Below, one piece after another: positions 15,725 to 22,109 of a stretch of DNA of 43,645 bases. Numbering within the stretch: position 1 is the first letter of the stretch; each line of letters begins with the position of its first letter. The notes under the pieces are model-generated. The model searched no databases, was not told the origin of the DNA, and worked only from the letters and a program-made list of their open reading frames with translations. The stretch is from Candidatus Bathyarchaeota archaeon. GTDB taxonomy: Archaea > Thermoproteota > Bathyarchaeia > TCS64. The position numbers and the translations under genes were made by a program. The DNA is taken from positions 1-43,645 of the forward strand of contig JADHWM010000008.1 in NCBI GenBank assembly GCA_016783485.1, read 5' to 3'.

Positions 15725-17207
15725 AGTCGATTGGTATCACCGTGTGGGTCTGGAGGTCGACGATGGGGGCGACCCCGACCGTGGGTGTGAGATTGACCCG
15801 TTTCTGGAATGGGGTCTGATCCTGCCACGCACCCGAGGCGATCAACGTCGTTCCCTTGTATTTTTTCGTTCCATGGACGTGGATGTGACCCATGTGGAAT
15901 ATGTCGGGGGTCGAGGAGATCACCAGGCGGTCCTCCCTCTCCGGGGCGATTGGGGTGGAGTTACCATAGGTGGGGGCGACGTGCCTGCAGCGGAGGAGGA
16001 GCTCCATCCCCCCCACAGGATTCTGGAATTCGAGGCCGGGGACCTGGCTCAGGATCTCGTCCAAGGCCTTCCCATGGCTGATGAACGCTTCGACGCCGTG
16101 GAGCTGGAGGCGGCTCGGGTTCCCATATAGGTGGATCCTGTCGTTCTCGTCCAGGACCTCAGCATACTCCCGGGAGAGGGGCACCTGGGGGAGACTCTTC
16201 CGGACCGCGTCGTGGTTGCCCGGGAGGACGATGATCTCCACGTGGTCGGGTAGCTCCTGTAGGAGCATCCCTGCGACCTTGTACTGCTCCCGAATGTCGG
16301 TGATCTCGAGCTCCCTCATCTGGTTGGGGTAGACCCCGATGCCGTCCACGAGGTCCCCTGCAATCACCACGTATTTGATCCGGCCTGCGAGCCTCTTGGA
16401 CTGCGGGGGGCCCAACTCGAGGTTCATCCACCGGATGAAGCGGTCGAAAAGAGCCTTGTTGAAGTGGACGCTCCCGATATGGATGTCCGCGATAAACGCG
16501 GCGCAGAGAGGCGCCTCGGATCTGTTGGGGGGCCTGCTGGGGATGTCGGGCCAGATGAAGTCGTTGACGACGAGGAGGTCCTGGCGGTACTTCACGGCGT
16601 CAACGCAGATGACCTGGTCTTGGAGGATAGAGAGCCCCTTCCGGACCACCTCGCTGTCAGTCGCCATCACCGTGATAGAGTCCTCCAGGTCCTCGACGTC
16701 CAAGAAGAGGCGATGGCCCCGGGACCTCTTCGTGGTGACTATGCCGATGACCTTCATCTTGGCCTTGAGGGGCATCTTTAGGGCGCTGTCAATGGAGACT
16801 GCGTCCCGGACGTCGATCCGTTGGCGGAGGATGCGTTCCACCTTCCTGAAGCGGCTCCTAAAGTATTCCAGATATCCAAAGATGTCCCCCTGGGGCTCCC
16901 CCGGAAGATTCTCGGGCAGCCGTATCATCGCGTCATACTCAGCTGCGAGGGGTTTGACCCTGGGGGTGCTGGGAGCGAAGCTTAGGGGATCGAGGTGGCT
17001 CTCATCCTTCTCGCATGCGCTCTGGAGGAAGGCCCTGTCTAGAATCGTGATTTCGGGTGAGGACCGAGAAGCTTCGGCAAGCGCTCCCCTGACACTGTCC
17101 CCGAGGCCCTCCCCTTCCAGGGTCTTGAGGTACTCGAACCCGTCTGCGCTGAGCTGGTAACCGGCCTCGATGATCTTTCCGAGGGCTTCCCTCAGGTGCT
17201 CAGACAC
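15708..17207 (-). CDS. polB: DNA polymerase D small subunit (DP1)
   Basis: The small subunit of the archaeal replicative polymerase PolD, with an Mre11-like 3'-5' exonuclease used in proofreading. After an N-terminal helical part and an OB-fold region, the phosphoesterase motifs are complete: ADIHIGS (about 240), AGDLVDG (285), LPGNHDA (331), ISHGK and HMGHIHVHG (about 442). The length of 499 residues is usual. It is the last gene of a leftward run after the membrane-tethered HTH and a cupin (gaps of 38 and 47 nt). The large subunit lies about 5 kb away, across the AT-rich island, on the other strand. Confidence 0.95.
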   Translation of the reverse strand: MSEHLREALGKIIEAGYQLSADGFEYLKTLEGEGLGDSVRGALAEASRSSPEITILDRAFLQSACEKDESHLDPLSFAPSTPRVKPLAAEYDAMIRLPENLPGEPQGDIFGYLEYFRSRFRKVERILRQRIDVRDAVSIDSALKMPLKAKMKVIGIVTTKRSRGHRLFLDVEDLEDSITVMATDSEVVRKGLSILQDQVICVDAVKYRQDLLVVNDFIWPDIPSRPPNRSEAPLCAAFIADIHIGSVHFNKALFDRFIRWMNLELGPPQSKRLAGRIKYVVIAGDLVDGIGVYPNQMRELEITDIREQYKVAGMLLQELPDHVEIIVLPGNHDAVRKSLPQVPLSREYAEVLDENDRIHLYGNPSRLQLHGVEAFISHGKALDEILSQVPGLEFQNPVGGMELLLRCRHVAPTYGNSTPIAPEREDRLVISSTPDIFHMGHIHVHGTKKYKGTTLIASGAWQDQTPFQKRVNLTPTVGVAPIVDLQTHTVIPIDFNKLG

Positions 17208-17245
17208 AGCAGCAGGCTCCGGAAGGTGATCGACGCGAGGCTGAT

Positions 17246-17596
17246 TTAAATTATTTTGGCGAGCTTACGGTAGTCCTCTCTGGGGGGGCTCCAGGACTCG
17301 TAGATGATGGTTGTCTCATCCCCGGTTACGAATTTGTGGATCTCATTTGGGGGTACAACCCATGACTGCCCGGGTTTCACATCTAGATCTTTCCCGCCCG
17401 ATGAGAGGACCCCTTCTCCCGCCACGCAGGTTCCTATCTGCTCGTGTTCGTGGGAATGATCGGGGAAGACAGCGCCGGGCTGGGCTGTTATCCGGACCAG
17501 GGTCATCCGTTCTCCGTCGCCGAGGAGGTCCATCGTCGCGCCCTCCACCGGGTTGAATTGCGGTGCTTTACCTATGCTCGTTGACTTCATGCACAA
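17246..17596 (-). CDS. Single-domain cupin protein
   Basis: A small cupin, 116 residues from 17596 or 114 from the ATG at 17590 (MKSTSIG). The metal motif is FPDHSHEHEQIGTCVAGEG, and the second motif is VVPPNEIHKF. It ends in PPREDYRKLAKII, close to the tail of the cupin at 249-599, so the two are likely paralogues. It sits between the membrane HTH gene and the PolD small subunit on the same strand, with gaps below 50 nt. That suggests co-transcription, though the functional tie is unclear. Confidence 0.85.
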   Translation of the reverse strand: MCMKSTSIGKAPQFNPVEGATMDLLGDGERMTLVRITAQPGAVFPDHSHEHEQIGTCVAGEGVLSSGGKDLDVKPGQSWVVPPNEIHKFVTGDETTIIYESWSPPREDYRKLAKII

Positions 17597-17643
17597 TCAT
17601 TACGATTTCAGCGTGAATGGGCCTTAAGAATTGCGGAAGACCG

Positions 17644-18321
17644 TCAGAGGTTAATCTCGTTCCGAGCCTGGTGGTTCTTGACGAGCTCCACGATCTCTTT
17701 CCTGAGGTGATATCTGTAGGGCATGCTGCTGGTGTTCCTGTCGATGAAACCTTTGTCGAAGAGCTTCTTGAGGAGCCTCGCGGTGTGTTCCCGGGTCTTC
17801 TGGATCTTCTCCCGTATCTCCGGGACGGATCCCTCCCCCATCTCGTCGATCAGAGTGAGGACGTCGAACTCCGTGAGGGTGAGCTGGCCAAGGACATCCC
17901 GCTGCTGGAGGGGTATCGGCGCATCCATGGGGATCGCCTGCACGAGGGGTACGGGCCTCTTGGATATCTCCTGGATCTCCTTCTTCATCTCCTCGATTGC
18001 CTTCTCCGTTCCCTCGAACCTCTCGGCGAGGAGCTTCCTCTCGTCAACCCCCGCCTTTGAGGCCTCGACAGCCACCCTGGTGGCCTCCAACGCCTGAGCA
18101 GCCACCCTGTGGGCGTCAGATGCGTCGCTTTCAAAACCTGAGATCGCAGTCGTTAGCCTCGAAATCTGCCTCGTGAATCCGTTGGTTATGCCCCTCACGA
18201 GGTCTCTCGACTCCTCGTATTCTTCCTGGGCCTGGCTGATTTTCTTGTAATAGATGAAGGAGGCTATCGTGGTGACCGCGAAAAGCATCAGCGTTGCGAA
18301 GAATAGCTCCAAAGGATTCAC
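17644..18321 (-). CDS. Membrane-tethered winged-helix protein with coiled coil
   Basis: A 225-residue protein with an N-terminal TM helix (LFFATLMLFAVTTIASFIYY, residues 6-25), a long heptad-rich coiled coil with Ala-rich repeats (about residues 27-120), and a C-terminal winged helix: LTEFDVLTLIDEMGEGSVPEI, then KTREHTARLLKKLFDKGFIDR. The topology places the DNA-binding domain in the cytoplasm. It is probably a membrane-linked transcription regulator or a chromosome tether. The GTG start at 18321 lies inside a palindrome. It opens the leftward run with the cupin and PolD small subunit and borders the AT-rich island. Confidence 0.72.
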   Translation of the reverse strand: MNPLELFFATLMLFAVTTIASFIYYKKISQAQEEYEESRDLVRGITNGFTRQISRLTTAISGFESDASDAHRVAAQALEATRVAVEASKAGVDERKLLAERFEGTEKAIEEMKKEIQEISKRPVPLVQAIPMDAPIPLQQRDVLGQLTLTEFDVLTLIDEMGEGSVPEIREKIQKTREHTARLLKKLFDKGFIDRNTSSMPYRYHLRKEIVELVKNHQARNEINL

Positions 18322-18333
18322 GACGTGTGTCGT
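18320..18333. promoter_or_regulatory. Palindrome at the start codon of the membrane HTH gene
   Basis: ACGAC-GTGT-GTCGT spans the GTG start of the membrane-tethered regulator. The position suits an autoregulatory site, but a 5-bp arm is short and may be chance. Confidence 0.25.
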
Positions 18334-18590
18334 TTACGTGCATAACTCTGAGTGATGGAATATTTGATTGTTTTTGTTCCCAGCAAGTGAAAATAACTCT
18401 CAATAATGATAAATCAATGAAAAAAGTTATTTTTATTATATGAAAGAAACAACTTTCCTAGATTTTTCCCGGTCACATTCGGTTATTCTTATTCAGAGAA
18501 AAAATCTCCTAGAAATATTATGTTTAAAATGATCGCATCACGAGTTTAGCCCCCATAATTTTAGGTAGCACGAATTTACGAAAGGTCACT

Positions 18591-18672
18591 GATATCACAT
18601 GTAATCTTGATGTGATAGGGTGTGATATGCTCCGCGTTACATGATATCACATACTTTACATTGAAATCACAG
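18591..18672. repeat. Iteron cluster 1: five TGTGAT/ATCACA half-sites
   Basis: ATCACA at 18594, TGTGAT at 18611 and 18621, and ATCACA at 18646 and 18666. The two TGTGAT copies are 10 bp apart and the last two ATCACA copies 20 bp apart, so equal halves lie on the same face of the helix. Two copies read as GATATCACAT. Confidence 0.7.
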
Positions 18673-18923
18673 GCTTACTACATATTCTTATCATGCCTGG
18701 GATATGTACAATAATTGTATTAATTTTCGTTCATTTATATGATTTTATTGATTTATTACCCCTACTATCTCTAATAACTACTTATATCTTCTTGTTTTAT
18801 AATTTGAACTCTTATTATAGCTTCAATTATTATATTTGACCTTTTTTAGACTCCAATTCAAACTTTGACTGGCATAATTCACCTAGTGAAGAGATATTTA
18901 TTAGGAAATTCATTGAACAGACC

Positions 18924-18946
18924 GTGACATCACAGACTTATCACAC
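18924..18946. repeat. Iteron cluster 2: two ATCACA half-sites
   Basis: ATCACA at 18929 and 18940, 11 bp apart and in the same orientation; the first lies in TGACATCACA. Confidence 0.6.
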
Positions 18947-19244
18947 CAAAAACTACGTAATCGAATTAGATGAACACAAAATTAAACGGCTAAACACTTA
19001 CAGGGCTATCTAATTACCATAAAAATCAATCCAAACATTATCAATGCATAAATAATTCAGATAATAATATTTAATATTGTTTTTTAAAGAGATATAAGAC
19101 CCATTATTAGATTTTATGACCTATTATCGACTTATATTAAATTTAAGCTTATTATATAGTTTTAAACTAACATTCATCCATGTTGAATTTCGAAGTACCA
19201 CAGATAAAAAATAAATATATTTACATCGAATAAAACAGCTCACC

Positions 19245-19267
19245 ATGTGATTTCTTGTGATATCACA
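19245..19267. repeat. Iteron cluster 3 with the full palindrome TGTGATATCACA
   Basis: TGTGAT at 19246 and 19256 (10 bp apart) and ATCACA at 19262. The last two form the perfect 12-bp palindrome at 19256-19267, which overlaps the stop codon of the gene at 19263-19718. Confidence 0.65.
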
Positions 19268-19718
19268 CTCGTTTTAATTGCTTTGGTTCAGCTAAAGAAC
19301 GTATCCCATTTGCTAATTCAACTTCTAATCTTCTTATTCTTGACCGTGACTCGAGACTATCCTGATCCTGTATCATAGATGTATATTCACTCAACTTTTC
19401 GGCCAGATTTTTATACTCATCGAAAGGATAGGTGTCGTATATCCCGACATAACTGAGCAGTAATATCGTGTAGATGGATGAGATAATGTTCCTTCTGGCT
19501 TGGGATAAAGTACGGCTAAATGAACCTCTACTGACCTTTTTAGACCGATAAATTGCTTTATTCTCATAAGTAATGATATTATTGGTCATATTATCTGTAA
19601 AATAATCTATTAATAGGCTTTCATACTGTATTACAGTTAAATTACTGTTTTTTAATAAAATAGCAGTTATTGGGTCCTTAATTGAACGATCAACCATTTT
19701 ATGAAGCTCATTTTCCAT
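19263..19718 (-). CDS. Conserved-looking hypothetical protein of the AT-rich island
   Basis: A 151-residue helical protein with low-GC codons, unlike its neighbours. The core SKKVSRGSFSRTLSQARRN followed by SIYTILLLSYVGIYD has the regularity of a conserved family; I recall similar archaeal proteins of unknown function but cannot name one. The C-terminal 50 residues are a charged coiled coil (SRSRIRRLEVELANGIRSLAEP). The basic Arg/Ser core would suit nucleic acid binding. Start is the ATG at 19718 with GAGGT about 9 nt upstream. It may be the partner of the iterons beside it; that is inference. Confidence 0.65.
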   Translation of the reverse strand: MENELHKMVDRSIKDPITAILLKNSNLTVIQYESLLIDYFTDNMTNNIITYENKAIYRSKKVSRGSFSRTLSQARRNIISSIYTILLLSYVGIYDTYPFDEYKNLAEKLSEYTSMIQDQDSLESRSRIRRLEVELANGIRSLAEPKQLKRV

Positions 19719-19768
19719 TTTTTATACCTCTATATTTTCAATCGATTCAATTATACTATTGAGAGCTT

Positions 19769-19788
19769 TGTATACAAAAGTGTATACA
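19769..19788. promoter_or_regulatory. Tandem TGTATACA palindromes upstream of the island gene
   Basis: TGTATACA occurs at 19769-19776 and 19781-19788, with centres 12 bp apart and about 50-70 nt before the start at 19718. The spacing is close to one helical turn, suiting a dimeric regulator or a TATA-overlapping operator. Confidence 0.4.
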
Positions 19789-19912
19789 CAGAAACAACCC
19801 TGAAAAATATGATTTACGAACATGAACCCCCGTCCATTTCACTCTTTCATACAACTTAATAAGTAAAAATTTATTCATTTAACCTTATTTTACAACATAA
19901 CACACATCAGAA

Positions 19913-19923
19913 CCCTTTTACTT
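19913..19923 (+). promoter_or_regulatory. TATA box of nadE
   Basis: CCCTTTTACTT is centred about 27 nt before the ATG at 19945, placing the transcript start on the start codon (leaderless). It would drive the whole nadE-to-PolD large subunit run. Confidence 0.4.
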
Positions 19924-19944
19924 ACTCGAAATCAATGAAAAACC

Positions 19945-20748
19945 ATGTTTAATATCGAGTCTCTACGCTTGAACCCTCTAGAAATCTCTAGTAAAATTAC
20001 AGAGTTCATCTCAGAGGAAGTGAGAAAATCCGGCCTTAAGGGCGCAATAATAGCCGTAAGCGGGGGAATTGACTCTGCACTGACTCTATCCCTCACAGCC
20101 AAGGCCCTGGGCCCCGAACGGGTACGAGCCGTCACTATGCCGGAGCGTGACATCACGCCGGAGAGTGATATCACGGATGTGATGCGCCTCACAGACCTAT
20201 ATGATGTAACATGTGACGTCGTGGAAATCACGCCGACGTTGGAGGCCCTGAGCGGAGCCCTACCCCTCTACGACCCGTCAGACAGGCTGGCCACGGGTAA
20301 CATCAGACCCCGGATCCGGATGGTCGTTTCGTACCATTACGCCAACGTTCTGAACATGATGGTGATGGGGAGTTCGAACAAGACGGAGCTCCTGACCGGC
20401 TACTTCACGAAGTATGGGGATGGAGGTGTCGACCTGATGCCCTTGGGGGACCTCTATAAGTGCCAGGTGAGGCAATTAGCCAGCCACATGGGGGTCCCGC
20501 AGGAGATAATCGATAAGACGCCCACTGCGGGGCTCTGGCCGGGGCAGTCCGATGAAGGGGAGATGGGAGCCTCCTATGACGCCATCGACCTGATCTTGTG
20601 GGGTCATGAGAAGGGGGTTTCAGCGCAGGAGATAGCATCGGGAATCGATGCGGAGCCAGGCCTCGTGGAGAGCATCCTCGCCAGAGTCGAGAGAAACGAG
20701 CACAAGAGGCGTCTCCCGCTACTCTTAAGACTAGGTTCCCTCACCTGA
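19945..20748 (+). CDS. nadE: NAD synthetase, ammonia-dependent
   Basis: Last step of NAD synthesis: amidation of nicotinate adenine dinucleotide with ATP and ammonia. The PP-loop SGGIDS is at residues 39-44, followed by the conserved GSSNKTELLTGYFTKYGDGG block (ATP and substrate site), LMPLGDLYK and PTAGLWPGQSDE. At 267 residues it has no glutaminase domain. It opens a tight rightward run: its stop codon overlaps the possible first ATG of the Elf1-type gene by one base. The start codons, composition and spacing are those of the chromosome core, not of the AT-rich island just upstream. Confidence 0.96.
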   Translation: MFNIESLRLNPLEISSKITEFISEEVRKSGLKGAIIAVSGGIDSALTLSLTAKALGPERVRAVTMPERDITPESDITDVMRLTDLYDVTCDVVEITPTLEALSGALPLYDPSDRLATGNIRPRIRMVVSYHYANVLNMMVMGSSNKTELLTGYFTKYGDGGVDLMPLGDLYKCQVRQLASHMGVPQEIIDKTPTAGLWPGQSDEGEMGASYDAIDLILWGHEKGVSAQEIASGIDAEPGLVESILARVERNEHKRRLPLLLRLGSLT

Positions 20749-20777
20749 TGATCGAAAACCTCAGTGGTGAATGTGGA

Positions 20778-21035
20778 ATGGGGCGTAGAAGAAAACAAGT
20801 GGTAAAGATCGTTAGGAGGACACTACCAGAGCTGTATCTATGCCCTCGATGCGGCAAGAACACCGTGAAGGCGGGCATCAACAAATCCACTAGCAAGGCC
20901 ACGGTGATCTGCAGCAGCTGTAACCTCAGGTCCAGCTTCGACGCTACGAGAAACATGGTCCCCGTGGATGCCTACTGCGTATTCGTGGACCAGCATTATA
21001 GCCAAGGGAGCCAGGAGGAAACGGAGGTTGCCTGA
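20778..21035 (+). CDS. Elf1-type zinc-ribbon protein
   Basis: An 85-residue protein beginning MGRRRKQ, the usual start of the transcription elongation factor Elf1 family, followed by a zinc ribbon CPRC (C22, C25) and CSSC (C45, C48). In eukaryotes Elf1 binds the RNA polymerase II core near downstream DNA; archaeal relatives are inferred to act on their own polymerase. An in-frame ATG at 20748 would add ten residues not typical of the family, so I use 20778. Its 3' end overlaps the next gene's TTG start by 8 nt. Confidence 0.8.
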   Translation: MGRRRKQVVKIVRRTLPELYLCPRCGKNTVKAGINKSTSKATVICSSCNLRSSFDATRNMVPVDAYCVFVDQHYSQGSQEETEVA

Positions 21036-21777
21036 CTCCGTAGAGGGGCGAATCAAGGAAGCGCTTGAAGAGAGGGGGGCCCTCCACATGACCCTGCTGG
21101 ACCCCCAGAAGATCGGCTCGGAGAGAAGCGCCAAGATCGCCTCGGAGGCGGAGAAGGGGGGAACCTTCGCGATCATGGTGGGGGGGTCGACCCTCGCCTC
21201 CAGGAACGACCTCGACACGGGCGTAAAGAAGATCAAGTCCCTCGTCGACGTCCCAGTGATACTCTTCCCCAACGACATCGCGGGGGTGAGCAAGTACGCT
21301 GACGCTATCTGGTTCATGTCCCTTCTCAACTCTCGGCTTACCTATTACGTGATAGACGCCCAGGCGATGGCGGCGTACACCGTGAAGAGCTATGGGTTGG
21401 AGGCGATACCCCTGGGATACATCATCATAGGCCCCGGCGGCACCGTGGGTTACGTGGGTCAGGCCAGGGGCATCCCCTACGACCGCCCCGAGCTGGCGAC
21501 TGCATACGCGCTTGCTTCCCAGATGCTGGGGACCCGCTTCATCTACTTGGAGGCCGGATCGGGAGCCAAGGCCCCCGTTCCTCCGGAGATGATAAAGATC
21601 GTGAAGAGCGAACTAGACGTACCGCTCATCGTGGGGGGCGGAATCAGGAACGGATCTTCGGCGAAGGCCGCCGTCGAGGCGGGCGCGGACATCATCGTGA
21701 CGGGGAACCTCATCGAGGAGACGGGACTGGTCAGGGAAAGCATAAACGAGATCGTGACTAGTATAGAGGGTAGGTGA
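21028..21777 (+). CDS. Geranylgeranylglyceryl phosphate synthase
   Basis: Joins geranylgeranyl diphosphate to sn-glycerol-1-phosphate, the first committed step of archaeal lipid synthesis, on a TIM barrel. Visible: HMTLLDPQKI (metal and phosphate), MVGGSTL, the LNSRLTYYVID region, YLEAGSGAKAPVP, VGGGIRNGSSA and the final VTGNLIEE. These fit the large-type crenarchaeal/thaumarchaeal GGGP synthases of about 250 residues. The TTG at 21028 follows a good GGAGG and overlaps the elf1 3' end; the ATG at 20968 would lie inside elf1. It is in the run with PolD large subunit. Confidence 0.92.
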   Translation: MPDSVEGRIKEALEERGALHMTLLDPQKIGSERSAKIASEAEKGGTFAIMVGGSTLASRNDLDTGVKKIKSLVDVPVILFPNDIAGVSKYADAIWFMSLLNSRLTYYVIDAQAMAAYTVKSYGLEAIPLGYIIIGPGGTVGYVGQARGIPYDRPELATAYALASQMLGTRFIYLEAGSGAKAPVPPEMIKIVKSELDVPLIVGGGIRNGSSAKAAVEAGADIIVTGNLIEETGLVRESINEIVTSIEGR

Positions 21778-21826
21778 TTATCTGACCTCATTCGAGAGCT
21801 TCTTCAGCGCCCTCAAGAAGGCCCTC

Positions 21827-22096
21827 ATGAAGCCCAGGCTCTACGACATCTGGCCCGACTTCGAGCCCGTCTACGACGAGAACGAGTACTCCTGGACCAC
21901 CCTCAGGGGGCTAGGGGACACCCTCCTCCTCAACTGCGGGGGTTGCGACGGCCCCTCGGACGTGCGCCACGCGCGATGCGAGGAGTGCGTCGGGAAGAGG
22001 AGCGGGATCGCATCCGAGGCCTACATCTCCTCGACCGGCCGGGACCTCGAGAAGTGGCCCACCATCATGCTCTGCAGGATCCACAGCCCGGACTAG
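21827..22096 (+). CDS. Small Cys-rich protein next to PolD large subunit
   Basis: An 89-residue protein from ATG 21827, with CGGC and CEEC pairs (about residues 37-55) plus a late Cys-Arg-Ile-His, suggesting a zinc site. I do not recognise the family. The same frame stays open upstream to a stop at 21764 and reads as a plausible helix (LTSFESFFSALKKAL), but holds no ATG, GTG or TTG; a CTG at 21782 could be the real start. It is squeezed between GGGP synthase and the PolD large subunit with 13 nt to the latter, so it is probably co-expressed and perhaps linked to replication. Confidence 0.6.
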   Translation: MKPRLYDIWPDFEPVYDENEYSWTTLRGLGDTLLLNCGGCDGPSDVRHARCEECVGKRSGIASEAYISSTGRDLEKWPTIMLCRIHSPD

Positions 22097-22109
22097 CGGA
22101 GAATCAGCT

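Larger units (their letters stand above)
18334..19262. other. Gene-free AT-rich region with iterons: candidate replication origin
   Basis: About 0.93 kb without any convincing reading frame and with base composition sharply unlike both sides; for example, 10 of 60 bases are G or C at 19021-19080. It carries ten TGTGAT/ATCACA half-sites (listed in the repeat entries). It separates a leftward run ending in the PolD small subunit from a rightward run containing the PolD large subunit. No ORB-type repeat (TTCCAGTGGAAAC-like) and no Orc1/Cdc6 gene are seen in the window. A centromere-like site, a strong regulatory region or a decayed insertion are alternatives. Confidence 0.5.

Noticed and set aside
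18334-19262. ORB-type origin repeats
   Set aside because: I looked for TTCCAGTGGAAAC-like elements on both strands and found none; the origin proposal rests on other features.
20148-20183. GTGATATCAC and TGTGAT inside nadE
   Set aside because: They lie within conserved codons of nadE (ERDITPESDITDV), so chance is the simpler reading.
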